Assembly: GCA_020541345.1 (NCBI GenBank)
Contig: CP045239.1
Span: 248,001-312,000, forward strand
Source: Candidatus Ecksteinia adelgidicola
Lineage (GTDB): Bacteria; Pseudomonadota; Gammaproteobacteria; Enterobacterales; Enterobacteriaceae
Reading direction: 5' to 3'
DNA length: 64,000 bases
Shown here: one piece after another, positions 22,561 to 33,630 of the stretch
How positions within the stretch are numbered: the first letter of the stretch is position 1
Layout of the letters: each line of letters begins with the position of its first letter
The notes under the pieces: model-generated
Told to the model about the DNA's origin: nothing
What the model saw: the letters and a program-made list of their open reading frames with translations, nothing else
Databases searched by the model: none
Program-made: the position numbers and the translations under genes

Positions 22561-23899
22561 TGATTATAAAAATATTATAACTAAAGTTTTAATTAAAAAA
22601 ATACACTATCATAGATTGTTAATCATTTAAAAAAATACTTTTATATTATAAAAACATGTTCTATTTGTCTTTGTTAAAATAAAACTTGTTAGTTAATCAT
22701 TATTAAAATAAAAAAATAAATAAGTTAATTAAATAACAAATCTGAAAAAACTATATATTAATAATAAAAATAATATAAAATTATGAAAAAATATTTCATA
22801 TAACATTTGTTATATTAAATATGTAATTTATTTAAAATATAAATGTATTAAAAAAAACTAAAATATTTTTTTTAATAATATCACTATATTACAATTAGTA
22901 TAGAAAAATTAAGAGTAATTTTTCTATAAATTTTAATTATTGTTGAATCCAATAATTACTAAATTCAATAAAAATATATTTAATATAAATTTTATTATAT
23001 AAATAATCTATTTTAATAAATAATAATTCATAATTATATCAATATTTTTTTATATGAATAAATATATGTTAGAAACAATTTTATAAAAATAAAAGTAAAG
23101 TAATTTTATAATGTTATATATATATTATCTTAAAGAACATCTCATATTAATATATTAATCATTAAATAAAATTTATTATTTTATTTTAAAATATTAATTT
23201 AAATAGTGTTTAATATAGTTGAATTATCTATTTATAATGCATTAACTATATTGCATAAATTATTTATTTAAATAATACTATACTTTATAATATTTATAAT
23301 ATATTTTATGATTTAAATAAAATATGTTAAATTTTTTATAAAAGATGATAAATATAACTTAATTAATATAAAAAAATTAGTGATATGAATCATAATACTA
23401 TTTTTATTTTTTTATTTAAAAATGTCACACATTAATTTATAAATAAAAAATATCATCTTTCATTAAATATTGAATGTTTTGTAAAACAATGTATATAATT
23501 ATTTATATATAATTTTATAGATTACATTTATTATTCATATAACAATTTTATAAATATATCTTATATTTTTTATACATTAAAAAGAGATATATATTTTATT
23601 ATAAATATATATTTTATTATAAATTTTACAATACGTTTTAGCATTTTAATATACTAAATATATATTCAAAATATATTATCAATAATATATATATGATATT
23701 TTTATAATATTTTTTAAAATTAATGAAATTAGTAATATTATATATATATATTAAATATATTAGGGTCTTTTCTTAAAAAAATAAAGTTATTAAATTAATT
23801 TATTATAAATATATTAAAATTTCGTTTTTATAAGAACAAATTTTTTTCACAGAATATACATATCTTTTAAAGAGTTATAAACGAAATATAGTTTTTTAA
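22561..23899. other. Non-coding region between convergent prmC and holA
   Basis: About 1.3 kb between two convergent genes. No readable gene remnant was found. In E. coli nadD follows holA, and here that position is empty AT-rich DNA. An 18-bp tandem duplication lies at 23587-23622. Confidence 0.75.
23587..23622. repeat. 18-bp tandem duplication, 2 copies
   Basis: Two perfect adjacent copies of ATATATATTTTATTATAA (23587-23604 and 23605-23622). Confidence 0.85.
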
Positions 23900-24937
23900 C
23901 TATTCAAGATGTATAATAAAATTTTTATAAAGTTGTGCATCGCATAAAAAAATTGATAACATTTCTAATTTTGGCCAAATAGATGCTTCATAATTCTTTT
24001 TTAAGATTAATTCAATATTAGTTAAGTATTGTATCGCTTGTCGTATATGATTCATAGATAAACGTTGTATTGCTTTGAGTAATAATTGATTATGACTAGA
24101 ATAATAAATTTTATATTGATTAAAAATATTACTTAAAGGAAACAATGATTTATAACGTAATAAAATGACTAACAATAGTTCACGTTGCAAAGCACGTACT
24201 AAAATGACAGGTTCAATATTTTCTTTTTTTAAATATTTTAAAATTCGCCATGTTCGTTTACTATTTCCAGAAAGAATACTTGAAGTCCAATGAAATGGCT
24301 TAAAATGACAAGAATTGTTTACTATTTTTTTGACACGAGATAATGTAAGCTGATTGTCAGGATATAATAGTGATAACTTTTCTAGAGTTTGAGATAGTGC
24401 TAAAAGATTGCCTTCATAACAATAACATAATAATTGATTTGCAGTATTTTCTAAGTTTAAATGCATATTTTTAGCACGTTTATCCACCCATCGTGGTAAT
24501 TGATTATGTTCTGGGGATTGACAATTAACATAAACAGATTGAGAACTAAAATTTTTAAACCAAATACTATTTTTTTGAATTTTTGTTAAAAATGGTCCAC
24601 TAAATATTAATAAGACGTCATTATGAAATAATGTAGACAACTTAAGAAGTTTAGAACTAATTTTTAAAGTAAAACTTTTTTCTGAAAACATAAATAATAA
24701 TGTTTGACGATGAGAAAATAAATTTATCTCTTGAAATATATCAAATATTTTTTCCCAATTAGTATACATATCGAGTAATATTTTATGATGCTTAGTAAAT
24801 TTTTGCTTTTGTGAAACTTTTTGGATTATATCATAACTTTCCTGTAAAATTATTGGTTCATTACCAATTAAAAAATAACAAGTATAGTTTTTTTTTTGAA
24901 GTTTTTTAAAAAGCTGTTCTGGATAAAGATATATCAT
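23900..24937 (-). CDS. holA: DNA polymerase III subunit delta
   Basis: Clamp-loader subunit that contacts and opens the beta sliding clamp during replication. The protein is 345 aa (E. coli 343). It aligns throughout with the enterobacterial protein: MIYLYPEQLFKKL at the start, CQSPEHNQLPRWVDKRAK near 155-172, LLCYCYEGNLLALSQTLEKL near 187-206, and EPVILVRALQRELLLVILLR in the C-terminal collar region. E. coli order is leuS-lptE-holA. Here leuS lies 583 bases upstream with lptE not recognisable between. A ribosome-binding site is not obvious. Confidence 0.96.
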   Translation of the reverse strand: MIYLYPEQLFKKLQKKNYTCYFLIGNEPIILQESYDIIQKVSQKQKFTKHHKILLDMYTNWEKIFDIFQEINLFSHRQTLLFMFSEKSFTLKISSKLLKLSTLFHNDVLLIFSGPFLTKIQKNSIWFKNFSSQSVYVNCQSPEHNQLPRWVDKRAKNMHLNLENTANQLLCYCYEGNLLALSQTLEKLSLLYPDNQLTLSRVKKIVNNSCHFKPFHWTSSILSGNSKRTWRILKYLKKENIEPVILVRALQRELLLVILLRYKSLFPLSNIFNQYKIYYSSHNQLLLKAIQRLSMNHIRQAIQYLTNIELILKKNYEASIWPKLEMLSIFLCDAQLYKNFIIHLE

Positions 24938-25520
24938 ATTAAAATATTAATAATTTCCTATTTTTTTAATATTTATTAGTTGTTTTTTTATAATTTCATT
25001 TTTTATGTTCTTAGAGAGAAACTGATTAAAAATTTTTATAGCTTCTTTTAACATTTTTTAATAAATGTTTTTTTATTTAGAACACTTATCGAATAGTATT
25101 GTAAGATTATTAAAATAATCTAAATATATTATTTAATAAGCGATATAAAACATAATTATGAAATATTAATTAAGTTTTTACAATTAGTATTACTTTATGT
25201 CTAGTAATTTTATTATTTTTAGTAATTTTATTATTTTTGAAGTTAATACAGTACTTTTATTTTATTTTATAATAATGCTTAAACCTAAAGAAAAGTATTA
25301 CAATCTTATTTTATTGTAAATCATAATAATTTTATATATATTAAATTATTATTCAAAATATATTATTAGTTTATAACATTATAAACCTTTTATTGAAGAG
25401 TTTATATTTTATTGATAATATTAATAGATTTATTTAAATAAAACACAACTATTAACTAATGAAATATAATTAATTATAATTTGAATATAATAATGTATTA
25501 TTATTGTTACATAAATTTTT
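24938..25520 (-). pseudogene. lptE: Site of the missing lptE gene (eroded)
   Basis: The leuS-holA gap is 583 bases, about the length of lptE (193 codons in E. coli), which occupies exactly this position in enterobacteria. No lipoprotein signal peptide or full-length frame survives. A 35-codon minus-strand ORF at 24947-25054 starts ATG TTA AAA GAA GCT and encodes MLKEAIKIFNQFLSKNI followed by a Lys/Ile-rich tail. It loosely resembles the amphipathic MYDRAAEQLIRKL region of LptE, but this could be chance. The call rests on synteny and gap length, not on convincing sequence similarity. Confidence 0.3.
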
Positions 25521-28109
25521 TTACACTAACTCTGTAACTAAATTAATTAATTTTCCTGGAACATAAATTATTTTACGGATAGTCATCCCTTGAAGTTTTT
25601 TTAATACTAAACGTTCTTTTATAGCTAGTTTATAAATTTGTTCTTTTGTGTTGTGAGCTGGAACTATTATTTTTGAACGTAATTTTCCGTTGATCTGTAT
25701 TACGATTAATCGATTGTTATCTACTATAGCTTGATTATCAAAAATTGGCCAAGGTGCAGTATCAACATCTCCTTGACCACCTAAAATTTTCCATAACGAA
25801 AAACTTATATGCGGAGTAAACGGAGAAAGCATACGAATAACAGCGAGTAATGCTTCTTGTAATAAAGCACGATCTTGTTCAGTATTTTGTGATGCAGATG
25901 TTAATTGATTCATTAATTTCATAATAGCAGCAATCGCAGTATTAAACGTTTGTCTATGGCCAATATCATGAGTGACTTTTTTAATAGTTTGATGAAGATA
26001 ACAGCGCAACGTTTTTTGAGTTTTATTTAACAAATTTTTTTCTAATGATTGTGTAGTACCTTTTAAAATATGATTATAAGTTAATTTCCACAAACGTTTT
26101 AGAAAACGATAAGCGCCTTCTATACCAGATTCTTTCCATTCTAGTTTCATGTCCACTGGTGCAGTAAACATTATAAATAAACGTAGAGTATCTGCTCCAT
26201 ATTTTTTAATAATATCTTTTGGAATAATGCCATTGTTTCTTGATTTTGACATCTTACTCATACCAGCGTGTATTAGTGTTCGTCCTTTTTTATCACTAGC
26301 TTTTAAAATAATACCTTTTTTATTTTTTATAATAGTAACTTCTGATAAAGAGACCCAGACACGTTCATTTTTGCTATTAATATAATAAAAAGAATCAGAT
26401 AAAACCATACCTTGACATAATAAATTTTTAGCTGGTTCATCTGATACGACTAATCCCATATCTCGCATTAATTTGTGAAAAAAACGAAAGTACATTAAAT
26501 GCATAATAGCATGTTCAATTCCACCAATATATTGATCAATAGGTAACCAATAATTAGCTATCTTTGAATCTAACATACCTTTAATATACTCTGGACAAGT
26601 ATAACGTGCATAATACCAAGATGATTCGATAAATGTATCGAAAGTATCAGTTTCTCTAAAAGCTAACTGGCCATTAATATAAGTTTTTATCCAATGATTA
26701 TCTATTTTGATTAAGTTATTTGTTCTTTTTTTTAAAATAGACTGTGGTAAAGTGACTGGTAACGTTTCCTCTGGTATTGGTACTATTTTACCATTTTCTA
26801 ATGTTGCCATTGGAATTGGTGCTCCCCAATAACGTTGACGAGAAATGCACCAATCTCGTAGACGATAGTTAATTACATGCTTTGCAATACCACGTTTTAT
26901 TAACGTTTTAGTAATTGCATTAAAACCTGCTTGATTTTCCAAACCATCAAATATATCTGAATTAAATAATATGCCTTTTTGAAGCATTGGTCTAGTATAT
27001 ATTTCTGGCTTACTGCCATTATTATTTAACAGAACTGCTTTGATTGGTAAATGGTAGTAAATAGCAAATTCCCAATCACGTTGATCATGTGCCGGAATCG
27101 CCATTATTGCACCTGTTCCATGATCCATTAATACAAAATTAGCAATCCATATCGGTAATTTTGTATTATTAATTGGATGAATTGCAAATAAACCAGTTGC
27201 TATTCCTTTTTTTTTTGTTGTCTCTATTTCAACTTCTGAAACTTGATTATTGCAATATAATTTAACAAATGTAGCTAATTTTGTATTATTTAATATACAT
27301 TTTTTTGCTAATGGGTGAGTTGCAGCTATAGCTATATAAGTACCTCCCATAAAAATATCTAATCGAGTAGTATAAATTATTATTTTTTCATCGTAATCAA
27401 CAATATTAAAAGTAATATTATAGCCAGTAGAATATCCAATCCAATTACGTTGCATGGTTTTTACTTTTTCAGGCCATCCTTTTAATGTGTCTAAATCATT
27501 AAGTAATTGATGAGCATAATTAGTAATCTTGATAAACCATTGTAAGATATTTTTTTTCTCAATTTTAGTATTGCATCGCCAGCAATGACCTTCAATAACC
27601 TGTTCATTTGCTAAAACAGTTAAATCATAAGGACACCAGTTAACTGCTGAAATTTTTTTATATGCTAATCCTTTTTTGTAAAGTTTAATAAAAAACCATT
27701 GCTCCCAACGATAATATTCTTGACTACAAGTTGTAATTTCACGATCCCAATCATAACTATATCCTAATGATTTTAGTGTTTTTTTCATAGATTGAATGTT
27801 ATGATAAGTCCATGAAACTGGATCAGTATTATTTTTTATAGCTGCATTTTCTGCTGGTAATCCAAATGCGTCCCATCCTATAGGATGTAATACATTTTTT
27901 CCTAACATACGATTATAACGTGCAATCACATCACCTATCGTATAATTACGAATATGCCCCATATGTAATTGACCAGAAGGATATGGCATCATAGATAGAC
28001 AATAATATTTTTCTTTGTTAAAATCTTCAGTTACTTTAAAGGTTTTTTTTTCTTTCCAATGACGTTGTACACTAGATTCTATATTTTTTGGATTAAATTT
28101 TTCATGCAT
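25521..28109 (-). CDS. leuS: Leucyl-tRNA synthetase
   Basis: Class I synthetase that charges tRNA-Leu. The protein is 862 aa (E. coli 860). The HIGH signature is HMGH at residues 49-52 in [20 protein letters not shown]. The zinc/CP region follows, with [13 protein letters not shown] and CWRCN. The CP1 editing domain contains [20 protein letters not shown] and [18 protein letters not shown]. The KMSKS loop is [12 protein letters not shown] near residue 620. The C-terminal domain ends VTELV. Its frame is complete over 2.6 kb. It is the first gene of what was leuS-lptE-holA. Confidence 0.98.
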   Translation of the reverse strand: MHEKFNPKNIESSVQRHWKEKKTFKVTEDFNKEKYYCLSMMPYPSGQLHMGHIRNYTIGDVIARYNRMLGKNVLHPIGWDAFGLPAENAAIKNNTDPVSWTYHNIQSMKKTLKSLGYSYDWDREITTCSQEYYRWEQWFFIKLYKKGLAYKKISAVNWCPYDLTVLANEQVIEGHCWRCNTKIEKKNILQWFIKITNYAHQLLNDLDTLKGWPEKVKTMQRNWIGYSTGYNITFNIVDYDEKIIIYTTRLDIFMGGTYIAIAATHPLAKKCILNNTKLATFVKLYCNNQVSEVEIETTKKKGIATGLFAIHPINNTKLPIWIANFVLMDHGTGAIMAIPAHDQRDWEFAIYYHLPIKAVLLNNNGSKPEIYTRPMLQKGILFNSDIFDGLENQAGFNAITKTLIKRGIAKHVINYRLRDWCISRQRYWGAPIPMATLENGKIVPIPEETLPVTLPQSILKKRTNNLIKIDNHWIKTYINGQLAFRETDTFDTFIESSWYYARYTCPEYIKGMLDSKIANYWLPIDQYIGGIEHAIMHLMYFRFFHKLMRDMGLVVSDEPAKNLLCQGMVLSDSFYYINSKNERVWVSLSEVTIIKNKKGIILKASDKKGRTLIHAGMSKMSKSRNNGIIPKDIIKKYGADTLRLFIMFTAPVDMKLEWKESGIEGAYRFLKRLWKLTYNHILKGTTQSLEKNLLNKTQKTLRCYLHQTIKKVTHDIGHRQTFNTAIAAIMKLMNQLTSASQNTEQDRALLQEALLAVIRMLSPFTPHISFSLWKILGGQGDVDTAPWPIFDNQAIVDNNRLIVIQINGKLRSKIIVPAHNTKEQIYKLAIKERLVLKKLQGMTIRKIIYVPGKLINLVTELV

Positions 28110-29326
28110 GGTAATAAATAATCCTGTAATTAAATTATTATAATAGTAAAATATTATACAATTTTATATATACATGATAAATATAATGTAATAAAATAAG
28201 TGAAAATGTAATAAATATGTCATTTTAACAGCAATAATTAAGGTAAAAATTAATTGTAATATATTTTTTTATATTTTAACAAACACTTAATAATTAAAAC
28301 CTTTTTTTATAATTTATAGAGAATTATATATTTCATTATTAAAAGTTTTTATACAAAATAATAAAATATTATTTTAATTTTATAGTCGATATAATCAAAA
28401 TAATTTAGTGTAACAAAATATTGTGTTAATAATAAAATTATTTTTAAATAAATGAATCTTAAGGTTAATAAATATTAATATAAAAACTTTTTTATCACAT
28501 TACAATAAAAAATTACTTATTTATATTCAGATTAATTTTAAAATTTTTATTTACATAATAAATAATTTTTATATATTTTAATGTATTTATTTAAATGTTG
28601 TTTATGTAAATTTTTATCTAAAGTAGTAATTTTGTTTTATTTTAATGTATGAAAATTAACATGAAAAATATAATATCTGTTTTTTTAAACATATAATGTA
28701 CATAAATACGTCTTATTTTTTATTATAAATAAAAACAATGCAATAAATAATATTAATAATAATTTCTACTTTAAATTATTAACAGTGCAATTTTAATATT
28801 TTTTAAATAATAATAAAAATATTGACAGTATTTTGTATTATTTTATGTGATAATGAAATTTTAGTAATTAATCAATATAAAACATTATATTTATCAATAA
28901 TAAAATTATATAAAGAATATTTTTACTCATATTTTAGCGTAAGCAATATGTTTAATTAATTCTTAGTAAACAATAATGTTTTTGTTATAATAAAAGTGTT
29001 GTTATGTTATGTTATGTTTTGTTATAATTTTAATAATTAATAATAAAGTTTTTTTTAAAAGAACGTAATATTATTTATTCAGTCATTCATAATTGTAGTA
29101 TTTAATTTAAGAACAATCACTTAACATAGTTTCTAATAAAATAAAAATGTTTTACTATTTCTTTATTTTTTTTATTATATGAAATTAGAAAAAGCATCTA
29201 TATATAGAAACTTATATAATATGATTTTTTAATGTTAATATATCTTTATCTTAATAAAAACAAATGAAATCAATTTATTTTTTATAAAAAAATATAATAT
29301 ATCAACTATTTTATTAAAAATGAATA

Positions 29327-29366
29327 CTAATACTATTTCATTAAAACTAATACTATTTCATTAAAA
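29327..29366. repeat. 20-bp tandem duplication, 2 copies
   Basis: Two perfect copies of CTAATACTATTTCATTAAAA (29327-29346 and 29347-29366), running into the adjacent palindrome. Confidence 0.85.
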
Positions 29367-29390
29367 ATGAATACTAATTAGTATTCATTT
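29365..29390. repeat. Perfect 26-base palindrome
   Basis: The half-site AAATGAATACTAA is followed directly by its exact complement TTAGTATTCATTT. It could extrude as a cruciform or act as a hairpin. The left half shares sequence with the neighbouring repeat region. Confidence 0.7.
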
Positions 29391-30400
29391 GATAATTTAT
29401 TGTTTTCATGGTTACAGTAATTTTATTTAGATTATATACGTAATAACATTGTGACAATATATTATTGACTATAATTTTTTAAATTAAACACTTTTTTATG
29501 TTTTTTTTACTAATATTTAAAATATTAATAATTGTCAAAAATAATATAATCTATTTTTTATAAATTATAACAAATTTTATTAAATATTCAATAGTAAAAG
29601 TACTAGTATTATTATACAATTACTTAAAAACAGAACACTTAATTTTTATATATTATATAATTTGTATATATTATAATAAAGTTTTTTAATAATTTCTTAA
29701 ATAATATAATAGTTATAATTTTATATGTAAATTATTAATTTTTAAATTAGTATTTTTTTTAAAATTTTAAGACAAAAAATTACTTTTATATTATTTTAAT
29801 AAAAATTCAGAAAAACATGTTCATATAAACATAAATAAAATAATTTATTGATATAATATCAATTATTAATTACAATTTTTATTTATATTTTATATTTTCA
29901 CGTAATAAAATGTAAATTATAATTAACTATTAATAATTATTAATAATATTAATAGTAAAGATTTATTCCGTAGAGATATTGTAACTTTTTTATTTTTTTT
30001 AAAATATGATCGTTTATAATAAGTATGATTAATAAATTTAAAGTTAAATTTTTTATTTGAATACTAATTGTTTGACTGTTGTTGATTCTTGACTATAATG
30101 TTTGAATATTTACTATAATGTTATTAAAATTATACAATATACAGTTTTAATATATGTCTTATTCAGTTTTAATATATAACTTATTCAAGGAAGTTTTAAA
30201 TGTATTTTTTTTATAAAAATATAGTTGAAATTTTATTGAATTATATTTTTATTCTTTTTTATGTAAAAACAAAAATTTATTCGTGAAAAAAACACATTTA
30301 AATTTTTGAAATAAATATAATTTTAGAATTAAAAACAATATTAGAATTAAAAACATTATGAAAAAATAACATATATTAAGTTTTTTTAAATAAAATTAAT

Positions 30401-30511
30401 GGATCTTGTTAACTATTATTTTGCTATTACAAAATTTGTTTCGGCTGCTTCTTTCCAGATCTGACCGGTTTTCCAAGCTTAGAAAAGCAAAAAAAAGCTA
30501 AATCAAGACCC
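30401..30511 (-). ncRNA. ffs: 4.5S RNA of the signal recognition particle
   Basis: RNA core of the bacterial SRP, which binds Ffh (and FtsY) to target membrane proteins. Read on the minus strand, the conserved domain IV hairpin is present: GGTCAGATCTGGAAAGAAGC followed by AGCC, with a GGAA tetraloop closed by TCT/AGA and the asymmetric AGCAG internal loop. The ends pair as one long hairpin: 5' GGGTCTTG (30511-30504) with 3' CAAGATCC (30408-30401), one G-U pair. The length of 111 nt is close to E. coli (114). It is the only clearly GC-enriched island in this desert. The ends are inferred from pairing. Confidence 0.93.
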
Positions 30512-30532
30512 ATAAATATCTTTATTTGTTAT

Positions 30533-30561
30533 AGTATATCTACTATTAAATAATTTTTCAA
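30533..30561 (-). promoter_or_regulatory. Sigma-70-type promoter of ffs
   Basis: On the minus strand, TTGAAA (30561-30556) and TATACT (30538-30533) are separated by exactly 17 bases. The expected start near 30526 leaves a leader of about 15 nt before the mature 5' end, consistent with the RNase P-processed leader known for 4.5S RNA. Confidence 0.6.
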
Positions 30562-30704
30562 GAAAATAATTGTGATTTTTTATACTTTAATATAAAATTT
30601 TAAACAAGTATGTTTTTTTTAAAATAAAATACAAGATATATTATAAGATATAAACTTTCATATAAATATAAACTTTTAAATGAAATTTAATTTTTTATTT
30701 TCTT

Positions 30705-30767
30705 TTTGTTTTACTATACATTAACTTTGTTTTACTATACATTAACTTTGTTTTACTATACATTAAC
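30705..30767. repeat. 21-bp tandem repeat, 3 perfect copies
   Basis: Three perfect adjacent 21-bp units (30705-30725, 30726-30746 and 30747-30767), each beginning TTTGTTTTACTATACATTAA and ending in C, followed by degenerate copies containing ACTATTTACTAACTATTTAC. It is a minisatellite in non-coding DNA. Confidence 0.9.
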
Positions 30768-31018
30768 TATTTACTAACTATTTACTGTACACTAACTAAT
30801 AAAATATTAATTATCATTTCTCAAATAATACAACGTATAAATGATTTTTAACTTGTATGAAATAATTAAGAACAATTTAAAAAGTATTTTATTTAAAAAA
30901 AAATAATATATTTATTTTAATATCATTAATAAAAATTTTTTATATGAAAATTATAAAATACATATGTAAAAAATAGTTGATTAACTTATATTATAAAAAT
31001 TTTTAATACTACTTATAC

Positions 31019-31072
31019 AGTATACTTTAGTATACTTAAATATACTTCAGTATACTTATATAGTATACTTAA
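31019..31072. repeat. Degenerate AGTATACTT short repeats
   Basis: Five copies of TATACTT occur at 9 to 14 base spacing, several preceded by AG. It is a simple slippage cluster. Confidence 0.6.
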
Positions 31073-31938
31073 AATTAAGTTTAAAATTAAAAACTGATAT
31101 TTATATATTTTTTAATAAAATTAAATAACATTAAATAAAATTATTAATTTAATAAATTATAGTACATATTTTATTGAAAATAAATTATTGTTATTTTACT
31201 AAACATTTAGTATAATATTTTATATTGTATGTAAAAATAAAAATTATACATATAAGCAACAAATATATTATAATATTAAACAGTTAGTTCATTACAACAT
31301 ATTGAAAATTATTTTTTTATAATTTTTCTTTTTCATTAAAAGATTAGTTTTAAATTAACATTACATCATATATATTTATATATGTTTAAAATATTTTTTA
31401 AAATTTCTTATAAAAATAAAAAATTATTTATAATATATTTAATTATGTTTAATATTTTTATTTGCAAGTACTTACGTTTTCTTATGAAAGTAAAATCTAA
31501 ATATTTATGTTTTTTTAAAAATAAAAATAAAATTAATGTAGTTGGTTTAATAATTAATATTAAAAATGAAAAATCAATATTTTAATGCATAATATCACAC
31601 ATTTAGATATTAAAATTAACAAATTATCTTTTATATTACAATTACGATAACAAACAATATTACAATTATAATAACAAAAAACTTATATATTTATACTTAT
31701 AAATGTTAAAAAAGTGTTTTATTTGTAACATGTTATTCAATAATAACATAATCAATAATAATTAAAAAAATAATGTTATAATAAATATTATATATAACTT
31801 TTTAATGTTTTATTAATTTAAATAATTTTAACATTTTAAAAACTAAACACAATTAAAAACTAAATAAAAAAATATAAAGAACAATTATATACATTATGTA
31901 ATAATATACTTTAATAATATATTTTTAAACACTTTGTC

Positions 31939-31958
31939 ATTTATCTTTAAAGATAAAT
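31939..31958. repeat. Perfect 20-base palindrome
   Basis: ATTTATCTTT followed by AAAGATAAAT, 66 bases upstream of the tRNA-Thr gene. It may be a relic terminator or a chance AT-rich palindrome. Confidence 0.45.
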
Positions 31959-32023
31959 TATAATAAAATAAGTATTTTATTAATACTAATTTGATTTATA
32001 ATATATAATAAAAAATTTTTAAT

Positions 32024-32097
<74 letters not shown>

Positions 32098-32128
32098 TCA
32101 TTTTAAAATTAAAAAAAATAAAAAATTT

Positions 32129-32210
32129 GGTGGAGTTCCCGAGTGGTTAAAGGGAGCAGACTGTAAATCTGTCGTCATAGACTTCGAAGGTTCGAATCCT
32201 TCCTCCACCA
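32129..32210 (+). tRNA. tyrU: tRNA-Tyr (anticodon GTA)
   Basis: Class II tRNA of 82 nt with a long variable arm. Acceptor GGTGGAG / CTCCACC with discriminator A, and anticodon loop CTGTAAA. It corresponds to E. coli tyrU. The encoded 3' end is TCA instead of CCA. Confidence 0.96.
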
Positions 32211-32542
32211 TCAAAAAATAAAAAAGATGGTTTAGAAGTTTAAAAAAGTTAAAAAAATATTAAATTATTTTCTTATATATTATATTAATTTAAAGAAAAT
32301 ATACTTTTTCATTAATTTATATAAATAATAAAAAACTAATACACTAACAAAAAATATTAAATTAATAAATGTATATTGAAAATAATTATATAAATTATTT
32401 ATCATTTCTTTAATTGTGTTATTAATTATGTGATACAATAAGATAAATAGATCAAACTTTTATTATTTTTACAGGATAAATAAGATATAATTTATATTTT
32501 CATTATGTTTTTTAAAAAATTAGAGTTACGTTGTTTCAGAAT

Positions 32543-32614
32543 GCGTGCATCGTATAATGGTTATTACCTTAGTTTTCCAAGCTAATGATATGGGTTCGAT
32601 TCCCATTGCGCGCT
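32543..32614 (+). tRNA. glyT: tRNA-Gly (anticodon TCC)
   Basis: 72 nt. Acceptor GCGTGCA / TGCGCGC with one T-G pair, discriminator T, anticodon loop TTTCCAA and T loop TTCGATTC. It corresponds to E. coli glyT. The 3' CCA is not encoded (CAA follows). Confidence 0.95.
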
Positions 32615-32623
32615 CAAAATTAT

Positions 32624-32699
32624 GCTGATATAGCTCAATTGGCAGAGCACATCCTTGGTAAGGGTGAGGTCAGCAGTTCAAATCTGCTTATCAGCACCA
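32624..32699 (+). tRNA. thrT: tRNA-Thr (anticodon GGT)
   Basis: Acceptor GCTGATA / TATCAGC with discriminator A, anticodon loop TTGGTAA. It corresponds to E. coli thrT, 9 bases after glyT. This is the only tRNA of the window with an encoded CCA (32697-32699, included). Confidence 0.96.
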
Positions 32700-33059
32700 T
32701 CTTTTTTTATTGTCTATTTTAATAGTTTTTATTACACTTTAACACATAAATTTTTTAGCAAATTATATTTATAATTTTTAAATTTATTTTTATTTTTATA
32801 AAAATATTTGTAATAAAATTTTAATCTAGAACATTAGATATAAGTATATGTTTATATAATACTTTTACATTAAAAAAAATCTTATTTAAGATTTTTATTA
32901 ACATAAACATTAAAAGAAAGTTTATTATGGTACATTAATAATTCAATTAATAAAATTTTAAGATTCAATTATGTATTTATTCAAAATTTCAGTTAAGTGT
33001 TTTGATTCGACAAATAAACATTTGATATAACATGTTTTCTTTAAAATATAATCTATATT

Positions 33060-33099
33060 ATTAATATATTAATTAACGTATTAATATATTAATTGACGT
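33060..33099. repeat. 20-bp tandem duplication, 2 copies
   Basis: ATTAATATATTAATTAACGT (33060-33079) is followed by a copy with one change, A to G (33080-33099). Confidence 0.85.
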
Positions 33100-33371
33100 T
33101 TATTATAATATAATTAAAAGTAATATGTTTGTATTCAGAAATGTAATTTTATTATTTTATTATAATAATTATTTTGTTATTTTATAAATATATAAAATTT
33201 AATGAAACTATCTTACATCATTAGATGATATTTATAAAATATTATATATTTACTCAATGTTTATAAAATATTATACGTTTACTAAATTATTAAAAATAAA
33301 TATCATTATTTATTATATATAATCAATTTCTTTAAATTAATCATAATACTAAATTGTTATAAGTAAGAAAC

Positions 33372-33396
33372 AAGATCAAAAGAAAAGTTTGATCTT
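33372..33396 (+). terminator. Hairpin in the former tufB position
   Basis: AAGATCAAA pairs perfectly with TTTGATCTT across a 7-base loop. It lies 235 bases before secE, where a tufB terminator could have been. No strong T-tract follows, so the assignment is tentative. Confidence 0.35.
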
Positions 33397-33630
33397 AAGT
33401 TAATTTAAAACAATATTATAATTTCAGAATTTAAAGTATATAAAATCATTATATATTAATATTCATAATCGTAGTTTTTATCGTTAATCATCATTATAAG
33501 AAAACTGATAAATTATTAAAATATTGATTTTTTATATAAAAACACTAATATAATATATTTATTAAATATACTTAATAGACTATAGGTACAAAATATTTAC
33601 GATTAAATATTATATACTAGGCTAGTTTTT

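Larger units (their letters stand above)
28110..30400. other. Non-coding AT desert between leuS and ffs
   Basis: About 2.3 kb with no credible ORF. Noted features are a consensus TTGACA at 28822-28827 with TGTGATAAT 20-odd bases downstream (an imperfect promoter), a 5-base GTTAT microsatellite at 29001-29025, and a composite 20-bp tandem repeat plus 26-base palindrome at 29327-29390. Confidence 0.75.
30512..32023. other. Non-coding region between ffs and tRNA-Thr
   Basis: About 1.5 kb. It contains the ffs promoter, a 21-bp triple repeat (30705-30767), an irregular AGTATACTT repeat cluster (about 31019-31072), a 20-base palindrome (31939-31958) and a 67-codon AT-rich ORF (31382-31585) that I do not accept as a gene. 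Confidence 0.75.
32700..33630. other. Non-coding gap where tufB is absent
   Basis: About 930 bases between thrT and secE. In E. coli tufB (EF-Tu) sits here. No EF-Tu sequence remains. It contains a 20-bp tandem duplication (33060-33099) and a 9-bp hairpin (33372-33396). A loose promoter candidate before secE is TTGATT 33524-33529 with TATAAT 33549-33554 (spacer 19). Confidence 0.75.

Noticed and set aside
30705-30767. CRISPR-like array
   Set aside because: The three 21-bp units are directly adjacent without unique spacers and there are no cas genes. This is a minisatellite.
31382-31585. 67-codon ORF in the ffs-thrU gap
   Set aside because: Almost only Lys, Ile, Phe, Asn and Tyr codons, no ribosome-binding site and no family resemblance. 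Expected by chance in such AT-rich DNA.
33524-33554. Firm promoter call for secE
   Set aside because: The 19-base spacer and AT background make chance likely, so it is mentioned only as a loose candidate.
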